Source: Luscinia megarhynchos
Taxonomy: Eukaryota > Chordata > Aves > Passeriformes > Turdidae
Direction: 5' to 3'
Assembly (NCBI GenBank): GCA_034336665.1
Contig: CM067564.1
Location: 46,299,451 to 46,363,450, forward strand
Length of the DNA stretch: 64,000 bases
A model generated the notes under the pieces. The model saw nothing but the letters and a program-made list of their open reading frames with translations, had not been told where the DNA came from and did no database searches. The position numbers were made by a program, and so were the translations under genes. Positions 12,365-23,533 of the stretch are shown piece by piece; the stretch's first letter is position 1, and the number at the start of each line of letters is the position of its first letter.

Positions 12365-12428
12365 CTGGGAGGTTGGAATCAGATAATTTTAATGTTCCTT
12401 CCCATCCTTCCCATCCCTAGATTCTGAC
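12365..12428 (+). mobile_element. CR1 LINE, terminal 3' fragment
   Basis: GGGAGGTTGGAATCAGATAA, then TTAATGTTCCTTCCCATCC and a final TAGATTCTGAC, follows the diverged CR1 3' terminus in sense orientation (normally ...GGTTGGAACTAGATGATCTT...TCCCTTCCAACCC...ATTCTATG). Only about 60 bp survive. Confidence 0.65.
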
Positions 12429-12761
12429 TTTTATATTGTATTTATTTCTTTCTCAGCCATCAACAAGCCCCTGTTTTGCTGTCTTTCCTCCAGCATTCTG
12501 CCATTTATGTCGTTGTTTCTCCAGACATTCACCTGTCTCACCTCTTTTTTAAACCAATTTCCTCAATACTGAAAACTGCATTCAAATTAAGCCAAGCAGA
12601 ACCAAAGGGCTGCTTCAGGGGTTTCATTTAAATATAGAGTGCAAATAGAGACAGAAAACAAAGGAAGTATATTAGACTTAAATTTGCACATCTGGAAGAG
12701 TCACAGAGAACTTAAGGCCTTGGTCCTGTATCCCACTAACTGGAATGATCACTGAGATATT

Positions 12762-12893
12762 TTCAAGGCCAGGTTGGATGAAGCCCTGAGCAAATTTGTC
12801 TAGGGGAAGGTGTCCCTACCCATAGCAGGGGGTTGAAACTAGATGATCTTTAGGATTCTTTCCAACCCAAACCATCCATTGGTTCTGTGATCT
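12762..12893 (+). mobile_element. CR1 LINE, 3' end fragment
   Basis: Sense-oriented CR1 blocks are AAGGCCAGGTTGGATGAAGC, CTAGGGGAAGGTGTCCCTA, GGGGGTTGAAACTAGATGAT, TTTCCAACCCAAACCAT and a final GGTTCTGTGATCTT, the usual CR1 3' terminus. It is about 130 bp, strongly 5'-truncated, and lies just downstream of the 13128-13205 exon on the minus strand, that is, inside the intron. Confidence 0.93.
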
Positions 12894-13127
12894 TTGCTTT
12901 GGTTAGTGTGCACCTCAATACTGCTGCAGGTTTGAAAAGTGAAAGGCTTTCCAGCCTCATGCCAAAGTAAAGCTGTGACAAGAATCCAGCACTGCTTAGT
13001 CTGAATTCAGTGCCTTAACCACAAAACCACATTTTTTTTGGTTGTTTTTTTCTTTCTGTGAAAGAAAAGATTTCAGACCTTTCAGAAACAGAAAACAATA
13101 ACCACCTGTCTGTAACAGAAAGCTCAC

Positions 13128-13205
13128 CTTCTTTTATCATAGAGATTTCACAATCTGGTTTCACTGTTCTTAGAGATGGCAAGACAGAAAGTAGCTCCCT
13201 GAGGT
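13128..13205 (-). CDS. internal coding exon of the unidentified gene
   Basis: On the minus strand a 78-nt exon ends at a strong donor (GAAG then GTGAGC, 13122-13127) and begins after GATCACAG (acceptor AG at 13206-13207). A branch-point-like TCTAATG lies about 35 nt upstream, but the pyrimidine tract is poor. Both ends are phase 1: it starts with two bases of a split codon and ends with one. Only this frame is open across the exon. It encodes LRELLSVLPSLRTVKPDCEI followed by SMIKE, a helix-forming, charged segment. It joins in frame to the terminal exon through a GAC codon. No family was recognised. The weak acceptor is the main doubt. Confidence 0.42.
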
Positions 13206-13425
13206 CTGTGATCATTTCAAATGTGATATTCCATTAGAATCTCCCTTTGTGATTTGTCCCAGGGATCTCAACGTCTGTATTTATGAGAACTCCAAAGGGT
13301 TAAATGATTCTGATTGGGTAGTGCTAAAATTCCTGCTTGACTCCTCCCTACCAGTGGCTGAGCACTCAATTAGCATAGTGCAAGGCCTACACTGCTGTTG
13401 AGTCTCTTAATTTATCCAGACCTCC

Positions 13426-13442
13426 AAAAAAAAAAAAAAAAA
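13426..13442. repeat. poly-A tract
   Basis: Seventeen A residues, with no retroposon body recognised on its 5' side. Confidence 0.9.
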
Positions 13443-13757
13443 TCACTTCCTCTCACAAGACTTGGAAAATATTGGTCTAGACTGTGAGTGAATATGGCTT
13501 TCTATGCTACCCAGTGAATCTTAGAGAAATTTTGATACTGAGAAACACATGTGCCCCTACCTAAACATCTCTGTTGTCAAATATAAACTGGGATAAGGCA
13601 AAATGTTCTAAAATCCGGAGTAACAAGTATATGCTGTTCACCTTTGAAATGTGAGCAAAATTTTACATGGAAATTTCAGCCCAAAGGTATGAATTTTTTT
13701 ATTCATCTGTTATTCAGCCCTTTTTCCCCTGTGTTGCACCCTGTGAACTTTACTTAC

Positions 13758-13846
13758 CAGGGTCTACCTCCATTTTAATTGCATTAGCACATCTAACGTT
13801 CAGATACTTAACATCAAATAAACAATAATGAAAATTCATTGCACAT
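13758..13846 (-). CDS. candidate internal exon of the unidentified gene
   Basis: On the minus strand a very strong donor (CCCTG then GTAAGT, 13752-13757) ends an open segment encoding YLNVRCANAIKMEVDP and finishing with a single G. That is exactly the phase the 13128-13205 exon needs, and the split codon again becomes GAC (Asp). The start is uncertain. An acceptor CATTCTCAG gives 13758-13846 (89 nt, starting with the third base of a codon, adding CAMNFHYCLFDVK). A closer ATGTTAAG gives 13758-13806 (49 nt, phase 0). The same frame stays open well upstream, so an even longer exon is possible. No family was recognised and no phase-matched upstream exon was secured. Confidence 0.38.
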
Positions 13847-14639
13847 CTGAGAATGTGTTTCCCATTCAGGAAAATACATGGAAATGCCTTTAAGCCTATC
13901 CATATTAAGGACAGCATGTAAGCAAATAACTTTAATCTTGTACTAAGTATGTGCTTAAATAAATGAAGATGCCTTTCCAGCCTATATTTTTCACTCTGCC
14001 TATAAGCGCATCAGAACTTCTCTAAGCTTAATTTATTGGCATAGGAAGGATCTTATTGTTACAAGCCCAAAGTAGGAGGTCTAATAAAATTTCCTAATCT
14101 GATGAACCACACAAAAAGAACCAGAACAAATATAATTTTATATTTTTACTTCGGGGAAAAAAACAGATGGTGTAGCTTGAAGTTTGCTCCTCTATCTTTT
14201 ATTAGGCTGTAACTTCTACAAATTATATCAAACACTGCAATAAAGTGAAGCTGGATTTTAGTAGACACAGATCTGCATAAAAATCTGTGTTTTAAAAAAA
14301 TCCCGTGGGAAATAGAAGTTGTACATAAAATTACATCAGATTTAGAAGGAAAGCAAATAAAATACAGATGATTCTACTATAACATTTGAAAATATGTATT
14401 TATCACATATTGCCATTTTCCTTTCTGAAAGTTCATTGTTGTAGGTATTCCAATAAAAATAGCAATTTGTGCACTGTCTAACAGCAGCAAATTGAATATC
14501 CCCATAATCAGGTAATATGAGGTAAAGCAATAAAGAAAAGAATTTTTAAAAATTCTAAATGAAAAGGAAAAAGATGATTTTGGAAACAGTCCAAGCTTTA
14601 TATTTCAGGCGTCAGACATTCTCTCACTGAGGAATGGGA
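13847..14639. other. unannotated AT-rich sequence
   Basis: Nothing supported apart from the continuing open frame noted for the exon to the left. A short minus-strand frame at 14342-14530 is AT-driven. Confidence 0.45.
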
Positions 14640-14905
14640 AGGAGGAAATTTACCTAGTGGGAATGGCTCGGCTCTGATTCATCTTGCAAAAGTTTAGGTG
14701 CCTAGGTACCTAAAAATTAGGTGTCTAGTCATGGCTAATTATCTGTGTTCCTTCTGTAGTCAATAAAGAGAGATAAGCACCTCTGGAAGGTGATTCAGTC
14801 TACCTATCTCAGGACATTTATCTTGGAACAGGATGAGTTTCCTTGTCTCCCACTGCCTATTTCTGTCTGTTCATCACAGAGGGAGCTGAGGTGGTTACCT
14901 TAGGT
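14640..14905. repeat. ancient amniote interspersed repeat (TAGGTGCCTA type)
   Basis: Blocks GTTTAGGTGCCTAGGTACCT, AAATTAGGTGTCTAGTCATG, a TAGTCAATAAAGAGAGATAA element followed by GCACCTCTGGAAGGTGATTC, and CACAGAGGGAGCTGAGG resemble an old reptile/bird repeat rich in palindromic TAGGTGCCTA motifs. It is probably a non-autonomous DNA transposon. A second diverged copy appears at 59895-59995. The family name is not known to me. Confidence 0.5.
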
Positions 14906-15475
14906 CAGATGCCTGACTAGTAGATAACTACATTTAGCTGAGGTGATTCTCCCCATAAGTAATTGCTCTTGTTGATAGCTGGGATAATTTCCACTGATAT
15001 CAAGGCGTGATGTTTATCTGTACACTGTGTGTGATTTAACCAACCAACTTTTCCATATGGTAATAGTGCTTTCCAGAAATGGAAACTTGTGCCTGAATTT
15101 GTACTTGCCCAGGTCATCCCTTCCAGGGGCTTCCCATCTTAACTTGATGTTTACCAGTGGAATGAGCAATTGCCAGAATCCACCCCAGAAATAGATGCAT
15201 TTAAGTGAGGATATAAAACTGATATATCTCTAAATCTAGCAGCATTTAAGTTCTGCCAACTGTTCAATATGGAATTAAGTCTTCTGAATTGTTAGAAAAC
15301 CCAATTTTCTGCTAAACTTTTAAGTGGCTTCAGATTAAAAATGCAGCAATGATCAGAGAGTAGCACAGGCTTGGGTTTAGTTCTGCAGCTGGATCATTCC
15401 TGGGATTCTCCTCATATGGTGGACATAATGCAAGCCACCAAACTTTTACCCAGGTGGTTTAACCCACTGGTTTGA

Positions 15476-15690
15476 AAAAAACAAAAACAAAAACAAACAA
15501 ACAAACAAACAAACAAACAAACACCCAAAAAAACACCCACCAAAAAACAAAAAAAAACCAAAAACCAAAAACAACCAAAAACAAAACAAAACCAAAAAAA
15601 TAAAACAAAACAAAACAAAAAAAAAACCCAAAACAAAACAAAAAAATACACCTCAAAAAAACCCAAACAAATGAACAAACAAAAAACCTC
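15476..15690. repeat. A/C-rich (CAAA)n/(CAAAA)n compound tract
   Basis: About 215 bp with almost no T or G on the plus strand: perfect (CAAA)n around 15491-15521, then irregular CAAAA, CCAAAA and poly-A interruptions. Both strands yield long Phe/Val/Leu/Cys or Lys/Asn/Pro frames purely from composition. Confidence 0.95.
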
Positions 15691-16071
15691 TTGGGAAAAG
15701 AATGAATGGAAAAAACCCAAGTATTACACAACTTTTTCATTATTTCAGGCGCTGAATTTAAAATAAACCTGCTGATTTTGGTAGAGGTGCTACCAGAGGC
15801 TGCATGAACTGAATGTTAATGCAGGTTTGGTTGGTCCAATGTAGAGACAATTAACTCTCACCATGGTAGCTGCAAACCAAAGAGCAAAGATTGCCCAGAA
15901 ATAATAATTTTTTAAATTTTTGAAACAGAATCAGAATTTTTCATGCTAAAAGTTTCTTTTATTCCCCAAAGCCCACAAAGAATTCAACAAAATTTTCGTT
16001 TATTTGCAGATCAATGTAACAAAACTGGAGCTGGATGTGGTTTGTTAATACAGGTTACAACTCAAAATGTG
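15691..16071. other. unannotated sequence
   Basis: Ordinary unique-looking sequence with no gene support. An 8-nt segment before CTCTCACCATGG (15848-15859) has splice-like edges on the minus strand but is too short to assess. Confidence 0.4.
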
Positions 16072-16087
16072 AAAAAAAAAAAAAAAA
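16072..16087. repeat. poly-A tract
   Basis: Sixteen A residues with no associated retroposon body. Confidence 0.9.
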
Positions 16088-16538
16088 GTTCCAAAGCTTT
16101 GCTTTGCATTATGACATTTCCCCACAAAATGTCCAAAATGGATAAGGAACTGCTTTGCAGCTGCTCTAACACACAGACTCAAAACCTTAGGGCTTGTTAT
16201 TATGAGTCTTCAACTGCCAGGTTAATGGCAAATCAAGAGTAGGGCAAATATCCAAAAAAATTCTAAACACACTTCTGGTCTTGATAGTCCAGAGCTTAAC
16301 TCCTGGTGCCAAGGAGGAACCTGTGTTCCAAGAGTTGGCTCAATTTTGAGTTTTGTCCTTCAGCTGGACATCTTACAGCTCATTGAATTACTGACTGATA
16401 TTGTCTGTGGATGTAAGAAAAGTTTTGAACAAACACATGATGAAATTAAGTGAGGAAAAAAGAGGTTAAATACATCCCCTGTCTTTCTGGTACACAAGTC
16501 CCTTAGCTGAATGAAGCTCCATTGTGCCTCAGAGCATT

Positions 16539-16610
16539 GGGGGGTTTTTTGTTTGTTTTTTGTTTTTCCATTTTTGGTTTGTTGGTTTTTTGTTTTGTGT
16601 TTGGTTTTGT
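16539..16610. repeat. T/G-rich (GTTT)n-like tract
   Basis: Runs of T separated by single or double G (GGGGGGTTTTTTGTTTGTTT and similar). Compositionally this is the reverse complement of the A/C-rich tract at 15476-15690. Confidence 0.9.
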
Positions 16611-16980
16611 TCCCTAAAAATACTGGTGGATCCAACAAGAAACTTTATCTTCTCTGCAGAGCTCATTTTTCTGTATAAAACTGTAGGCATGATAGAGGGG
16701 TCTGTCTGAAAATTTGCTTTAGTCGAGGCTTATGGTTAATAAACTGGTAAATTCTCAGCCCAGTTCCTCCCAGGTAATGTTTGGGTATTGATTCAGTCTC
16801 ATGAACATGACAGTGTTTTCTTCAGAACATCAAAGAAATTTGGTAGCTTGGAGATGGTTGCAATCTTTGTCCTGCTGTTTAAAAAGCATAGCTAAATATT
16901 CTGCTGAAGAGAGTTTGGGTGTGTGAGTGTATGTCTTTCACTCATAAGCAGATTAAGTTATATAGAGTTAAATAACCTAT

Positions 16981-17085
16981 TACTGCAATTCTTTGGGGCA
17001 GGGATAGTCTTTCTGCTCCAAGTTTAATGGCTTGGAGCAATAAGCTTGTGGCTCTTAGCAACTGCTGAAACACAAAAGGTAAATA
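16981..17085 (+). mobile_element. L2-type LINE/SINE 3' end relic
   Basis: TTCTTTGGGGCAGGGATAGT followed by CTTTCT, then TGGCTTGGAGCAATAAGC and GGCTCTTAGCAACTGCTGAA and ACACAAAA, follow the order of the amniote L2-type 3' end (CTTTGGGGCAGGGACTGTCTTT...CTCCTAGGCGCTAC...ATACAAA). It is strongly decayed. Confidence 0.5.
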
Positions 17086-17560
17086 AGGGTGTTTGGAGCT
17101 TGATCCTAGGCCTTTGCTCTACTTGGCAGTTGTTTATTTGGGTGACTCCCATGTACTTTGGTGTTACTGCAGGCCACATTGTCACCCAGGTACATATTGC
17201 AGAACTGGCCTAGAAAAAACAGACAGTGCTACTTCTCATTGCTTTCTGTGACCAAAAGAAAAGATAAAAAAGAAAAAATCATCCTACAGGGTTATTATTC
17301 TGGCCTTTCTTTGATCATTGACTTCACTTAATTTAAAATTAAAGAGAGATCAGAAAGAATAAATGCATATTAAATTAATAGCACCTATTCAAAGACTTGC
17401 ATATTGCAGATAACAAAGTAATGTTCACAGGAAAGATAGAGATAGAAAATAGGATGGAATTTCCCCTACTTGTTATCATTTTCAGAAGTTCATATTCATG
17501 CTCATTTAATCATTACCATAATCTGTAGAGAAAAATGGCCATGACAATCTGCATCTCACT

Positions 17561-17586
17561 ACACACACACACACACACACACACAC
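17561..17586. repeat. (AC)13 microsatellite
   Basis: Thirteen uninterrupted AC dinucleotides. Confidence 0.98.
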
Positions 17587-19185
17587 GTATATTAGCTGGA
17601 AAGGAAACACATGACCTGGTTCTTTTTCCCTTATCTGGGCATTATGTGTACAGGATTGTTTGTCCAGGGTGTGGGTGACCCAAATGCCATTTTTTCTTTA
17701 TGCATAGGGTCTTCAGACTTCCATCATCTTTTGTTCACAGGCATTGCCACATCAGCAGGTTATACCAGAACTCAAAAAAAGCAGTGGTTATTTTGCTGTG
17801 GAGAATAGAGTAGGGGTTCATGCTAAGAGAACTCTATGATTCTCTGTCTGTGGCTCAAGAGTCATGGCATTCAAATAAAAGGAAACAGTCTTGAGTTTTG
17901 GTTCACAGTGGATTATTCTTCATTTTGCAAATTGTGGGGTGAGAAAACTGTGGTGTTAAAACCAGAATACAATTTTCCCTCTTTTTTTTTTAGTATTGTT
18001 GCTGCTTTTTTCCGTGTTGCTGAGTGTCACTGAAGCCCTTCTCTGTTATGATCACAGAATCACAGAATCACATTGGATGGTGTGAGTGGTGTGACCAACT
18101 CAGGCAGCAACCTGGTGTGCCTGGGAAGCTCTGTGGATCTGATCCACACATTGGATTCAGAGTCACTTGAGCTTCTTTGGTATTCCAAGCCCTAAATCAT
18201 CCATTTAAAAATGAATTTCACCTCTTGAAATAATGACATTTTGAGGTGTCATGTTAGACATATCAGTGAAGGCTTTCCTCTTGAAATAAATGAGACCTGG
18301 ATCAGAACGTGGTTGTTTAGCCAGGAGAGATTTTGCAGAAGGGTCTCTCTCAAAAGTATATGGAGGTTCTGCACAGTTTCATACTGTACAAGCCCCTTTG
18401 ATTAAGCTCTTTTCATTTTCAAATTACTTAATTACCATTCCTCTTGCTTTCAAATCAAAATGTGCAACAGCTTATCTCAGTCATGTGAGAAGGCTGGTAA
18501 AGAAAGTGATATCACCAGGAAATTAAAAAATAAAATAATGATAATGTCAGTCAGCCTCAAGAAGAGAAAGAAAATTGACTCTTAGTAATGTTATGTATTA
18601 ATTACAGTTACCCTTATTTAACGTCCCCATTATGTTACACTGAGCAGTGCCCAGTAACCCTGGTGTAAAAGAGTCTTGTCCACAGTAAAGGTTCTCTCCT
18701 ACACTCTGCTGTCTTAAAGAAGGAAATTTCATTTATTCATTGTATTCATTGTGATGTTTCTGTCCCTTGAAAATAATCCATCTTTTTTCAAAAAAACTTC
18801 AAAATTAATTTTCATGGATCAGATTTTAGGCAGAGGTGATTTTCAGATCAATCTAGAGTATGCACAGGATGGGAAACTAAAGTGAGATTGATCCTTATTT
18901 CCCCAATCAAAAAAAATCCTAAAGAGAATTTTGTAAAGTACAAGGTTTACATAAGCATATTGTAAAGGAAGTTTGTTCAAAAAAGCTGTTACGTTTCTCA
19001 TTAGGTGTTGGGACATTATGACATTTTAACATGGATATTTTTGAACACTTTGGACTGTCTAACATTTTCAGTGTGAAAAGCACTCAGTTGTACCAAAATG
19101 TTCGATGGTGCTACCTATGGTTTCCCAAATTTTAATTCAATTTTTTAAAAAATGGATTGTGATTAGTAAGACAGAAATCCCCTAA
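17587..19185. other. unannotated sequence
   Basis: No gene or clear repeat. A short GAATCACA duplication at 18050-18072 recalls a CR1 terminus, but no CR1 body follows. A 28-nt minus-strand segment near 18611-18638 has splice-like edges only. Confidence 0.4.
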
Positions 19186-19465
19186 TAGAATTATAGAATG
19201 GTTTGGGCTGGAAGGGGCCTTAAAGATAATTTCATTCCAATCCCCTGCCATGTGCAGGGACACCTTCCACTATCCCAGGTTCCTCCAATCCCATCCAGGC
19301 TGACCTTGGACACTCTCAGGAATCCAGGGGCAGCCACAGCTGCTCTGGGCACCTGTGCCAGGGCCTGCCCACCCTCACAGTTAGGAATTTCTTCCTGATA
19401 TCAGATCTCAGCCTGCCTTCTGTCAGCTTAAAACCATTCCCCCTTGTCCTATCACTACATTAGTA
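19186..19465 (-). mobile_element. CR1 LINE, 3' end fragment
   Basis: Reverse-oriented CR1 with excellent block agreement: AGAATGGTTTGGGCTGGAAG, CCTGCCATGTGCAGGGACAC, CTTCCACTATCCCAGG, CATCCAGGCTGACCTTGGAC, GGGGCAGCCACAGCTGCTCT, CACCCTCACAG, GAATTTCTTCCTGATATCAG and CCATTCCCCCTTGTCCTATC. About 280 bp. It is one of the two best-preserved CR1 copies here, close in style to the one at 10165. Confidence 0.97.
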
Positions 19466-20125
19466 GAGCACTACATTTCAGTATTTCCTATGAAAATGTT
19501 GTTTTCAGAGAGCTCTTTTTTCTCTATAAGTGTTCTGTGTGTTTATTAACAACAGCATGTGGAAGAAATCCTTCATGCTTGAAAGAACTCTAGATTGCAT
19601 CATATCTGAATGAGTGGGAAGCATTCTGAAGTTTTTTAAAAAACACTTTCCTTTGGTTTAAAATAAAGAATTTAATTTTTATTTAATACCTTGGAAAAAA
19701 CCACGAAACCAACCGAACAACAACAGCAACAAAATCCCACCAACACCCACAATTTTTGCTTAAATTGTTTTTTACATTTTTCAGAAAATTTATTTTGCAG
19801 GTACCCATTCTGACAAGAAGCTCTGTGCCTAATTTTATACTAAGGAATGTGTGCTCTGTGGAATGGCTGAGGTTTCCCATTATTCTCACAAATAGTGGTG
19901 TGGTTGGGATCCACCATGCTCTGTGAACACAGCTCTTATCTACTTAAGAAAGATCAGTTCAACCTTACTCAGTTCAATAACTCAAGCAATTTTGTCCCTT
20001 ACTTGATAAAAACTCTTTCTTTTTAGCTTTTCTTCTCTAGTGAAACTGCACTGTAGAGCTTAAAAAAAATCAATCAGCTCTTCTGTTACATTATTGTCCA
20101 GAATGGAATTTTTGCTGTAGGAGAG

Positions 20126-20196
20126 ATGGTTCAAAAAGCAAATGGTTCAAAAAGCAAATAGTTAAAAAAGCAAAAAATCGAAAAGTAAATAGTTAA
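20126..20196. repeat. 16-bp minisatellite
   Basis: Two perfect units of ATGGTTCAAAAAGCAA are followed by two to three decayed units (ATAGTTAAAAAAGCAA, AAAATCGAAAAGTAA, ATAGTTAAGG). Confidence 0.9.
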
Positions 20197-22454
20197 GGTC
20201 TATAAACACAATCCAAACCATGCTGATAGTCAGGAAGGTTGATTTTAGATGGTAAATAACTTTTAACTATTTCCTGCAATCTCTAAAACATCTCCCTAAT
20301 TACTTATTTCCACAAAGACACTGTTTTACCATGGTGATAATGCAGATTAATGTTGAAAGAGCACTAGAGATCAGACTCTGGTCCATGGCTGGGATGAGCA
20401 TCACTTGCCAGTGCTCATCTCCTGAGCATACAGCACTTTGTGTACGTATTGAAAACCTACAAGTCCAGAGCAAATCTATATCCTGCTCGGGCTAGCCTTC
20501 AAAATCAATAGAGTTGGCCAAGTTTCTCTGTCTGTGACCTCCCCATGCAGTAATTACAAAGTCACAGTGGATGTAATTGCTCTATAAAACTTCCACATAC
20601 CAGGGAAGTACATAATCACTGAGAATAACATTGACAGGGTTACTTTGTACATTATGGTTTGTTTTTTTTTTCCTCGGGACAGTAAGGCTCCGTTTAGGGT
20701 GTGTTGTGGCAGGAGGTCTGGGTGTTTTTTTCTTCCTGGAATGATGAAGTGCAAACAGTTTTCTCTTTCAGACCTGGAGGTTACAGGTGTGCCACCACGT
20801 TTTCCATCCACTGCAGCATTCTTCTCTGCTATCACCACGCCTGTAAAATGAACTGGGCTCTTGCTCATGGCAGAGTATGTACACTGTGAAAAATTTACTG
20901 TCAGCTCCTGATTTATGGACTTGCTTTGCAAAGTCCTGAGCTTAGCACTGGGTGATGTGGCCCCTTTGAATCCTTTCAGCTCTTCCACATCACAATAATA
21001 TGATTCTCACTGTTTCAAAGAGATCCTGGACTTCTGTCCAGTCCAAGGACTGTGATTAAGGCAGAGCCACCACTAAGTTCAGTCAGTGATGAACCTCAAA
21101 CGTCTCAGGAATTCAGGATGAGACAAAACCTTGAAGTTTCAGGTTTGGGGTTTTTTTAAATGTTTGAAACTTCTGGTTCTTAAAAGCCCATCTCAACATC
21201 TTTTCAGAACAATATATATACTTTTTTTTTTTTAAATATCTTTCTTTTTCCATCTACAGAAAGAGAAGGCAGAATTTTCTTCAAGCTTTGAGTATTTACA
21301 GAGCTTGGCTACATAAAAATCATTTAGCCCTTAAATTTGCTTCAAATTTGCTTCTTATTTTTTGTTATTATTTTCATGGGCATATTTATTTCTTGCTAAT
21401 ACTGTATCACAGTTGGGCTTTTTTTTTACATATTACTTAAATATTTACTTTTTGAAACATTCATTTCACAGCAAAAATTCAACCCTGGACAATAATATAG
21501 TAGAGTTTAGTCAGAAACAAAATGTTGCTCAGAAAGGATATGTGGCAAATATTTTTTTTAGCAAATGTACAAAGTAGTGTGAGAAGTTGCTGTTGGTGTT
21601 TTGACAGATCAGATCAGCCACTGTCAAAGCTGACTTTCTGATGATGTACAGAAGTTAGTCCTCCTGACTCAAGGATTCTTGAACTTCCTCATGATGCAGA
21701 TAATGTCTTCACATGAAGAGAACCTCACAAACACTGTGAATTTGTCTCTGTACTTTGTTTTAATCACATCAGGCTGAGTGGAAATGAAAAAAAATTTTAA
21801 AGGGAAAAATCCTGTGGCTCAGCTCAGATGGCTGCTTTTCAATGATCTGAGTCATCCCCTGCACATGCTTCTTTCTGCCTCTCCTGATATTAGAGAGCTC
21901 CAAGTGATCAGCTCACTTTTATACCCCTTCAGAGTCACATAGGTCCCTATTGTGACAAGTTGCATTAGGGGGAGTGATTTTATGTGTATATTGGGTTTTC
22001 TCATGATCTGGTCATGAGGAATGAGGACAAAGGATTAGGTAGGCTTGACTCTTGGCTGCAAAAGTGGGTGCAACAGCACATAGTGGGATTCTGCATTGGG
22101 AGGAACCCCACACAAAGCCTGATGGATGGCCTCTTGTCCTCTATCAAAGGATTAACACACCACATGACTGCCTCAAACATGGTCAGACAAGCCTCTTCTG
22201 TGATGTGTTTGCTCTGTGTTCCCATCTTGTAACCTTACGTGTAGGTTCTCACACAAGCAAAGAGAAAAAAATCTTCTTTAAAATAAGGGAAGGCTTGGTA
22301 AATCTCTCTTCCACTGCCTAAGGGATGGCACTGAAAGATGAGCCCAGACTCTTGCCAAATGTGTTCTAAAATAGGTGCAGAGGCTGTGCTGATGTTGCAA
22401 GGCAGGACCTTTAACACAGGGACTCTGTTTACTGTGGAAGTGGCTAAGAGCTGG
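20197..22454. other. unannotated sequence
   Basis: It includes the longest minus-strand open frame of the window (20554-20988, 144 codons), which has no recognisable domain and mixed composition. T-rich patches occur near 21220-21235 and 21418-21430. I see no repeat. Confidence 0.4.
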
Positions 22455-22600
22455 AAGTCTCCCTGGAGAGGCTGTGGGATCTTCTTAAATTCTTAGGGAA
22501 TCACAAAACTTTTATGGGCAAGGCTCTGAGCAATCTACTGTGGAAGCAAGAGATTGAACTGGAGATTTTCAAAGGCCACTTTGAAGCTTGGCTGATGCTG
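22455..22600 (+). mobile_element. old CR1 LINE fragment
   Basis: The order of CCCTGGAGAGGCTGTGGGAT followed by CTTC, then GGGCAAGGCTCTGAGCAATC, and AGAGATTGAACTGGAGATTT follows the sense CR1 3' region (GAGGCTGTGGAATCTCC...GGGCAACCTGCTCTAG...GGTTGGACTAGATGATCTCC), but with heavy decay. It represents an older CR1 lineage than the copies at 10165 and 19186. Confidence 0.55.
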
Positions 22601-23505
22601 AAGTTCTGATTTTATGTAGAATGGCAGACACGGCACCATCCATGTGATACAACATCTTGTTCTAGAGCTCTGTTCTGGGGCAAAACCACAATGCCCAGTC
22701 CTGCCAGGGACAGCAAGAAAATATGGTCAGATCCCAATGGTAAAGAGTGAAAAAAAGTCCACACCACATCCACATCTCTTACTTTAACCTTAAAATCTGG
22801 AGCTACTCTCTGGTTCACAAAACTTTCCTTGATCTCTGCTCATCAAACTCATCCAATTTGAGTCATCTTTGTAGAAAGATTTACAAATGCAGCCTTTTAA
22901 GTCTGATTTTGTAAGGACATGAGGACTCTGCAAGCCTCCATTGTGTATCTGTGAGATCAGAACCTGTGAACCTTTTGGCACATTTCATCTCACTGGATAA
23001 GTTTTGAGAAAGGGTTAAACTTTCAAAGGAAATGAATTCCTAGGCAATTTTTCTCTCCTGAAGAGAGATATCTGAATAGATAAAAGAGAGCTAAATAATG
23101 CAGCTATTTGAGGAGTTCTGCAAATGTGAATCCACTTTTTATCAGTTTGTGTATCTATGTATCTATCTATCTCAAACTTGTATACTCCCTTTATTATGAA
23201 TACTCTTATGCACAGTACATGCCCGGAATAGCAAGACATGCATTTCACCTGATTCCCTGCTCTGGTTGCATTCCACATTTAAGGATTAGGATCTTAAATA
23301 CATACATAGAAAAGTGTGAGTCAATGACTATGTTAAAACCATAGTTACAGAGAAGATTAAAAGTGTTCTTCTATCAACTACTTATACCTTCTAACTCTGG
23401 GTGCATGTTTTCATATCTGAATCACTTTCAGTGAAGTGTTCCAGATTCAGATTTGTCAATATTGCACTGTATCTGTATCAGAATTCATTTTACTTCATAT
23501 TTCTG
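22601..23505. other. unannotated sequence with a short (TATC)n
   Basis: A small GTATCTATGTATCTATCTAT microsatellite lies at 23151-23173. The rest shows no gene or repeat that I can support. Confidence 0.45.
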
Positions 23506-23533
23506 TTTTATTTATTTATTTATTTATTTATTT
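23506..23533. repeat. (TTTA)n microsatellite
   Basis: About seven TTTA units without interruption. Confidence 0.95.

Noticed and set aside
14646..14690. Minus-strand exon-like segment ending ACTAG/GTAAAT with a phase that could precede the 13758-13846 exon
   Set aside because: It falls within the old TAGGTGCCTA-type repeat, the acceptor is weak and the donor non-ideal.
15412..15740. Phe/Val/Leu/Cys-rich membrane-like frames
   Set aside because: Produced by translating the A/C-rich tract on the minus strand.
18050..18072. GAATCACA tandem motif resembling the CR1 3' terminus
   Set aside because: No CR1 body follows in either direction, so a chance octamer duplication is as likely.
20554..20988. 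144-codon minus-strand open frame, among the longest in the window
   Set aside because: No recognisable domain, no splice or promoter context, plus-strand frames overlap it, and frames this long are expected by chance in 64 kb.
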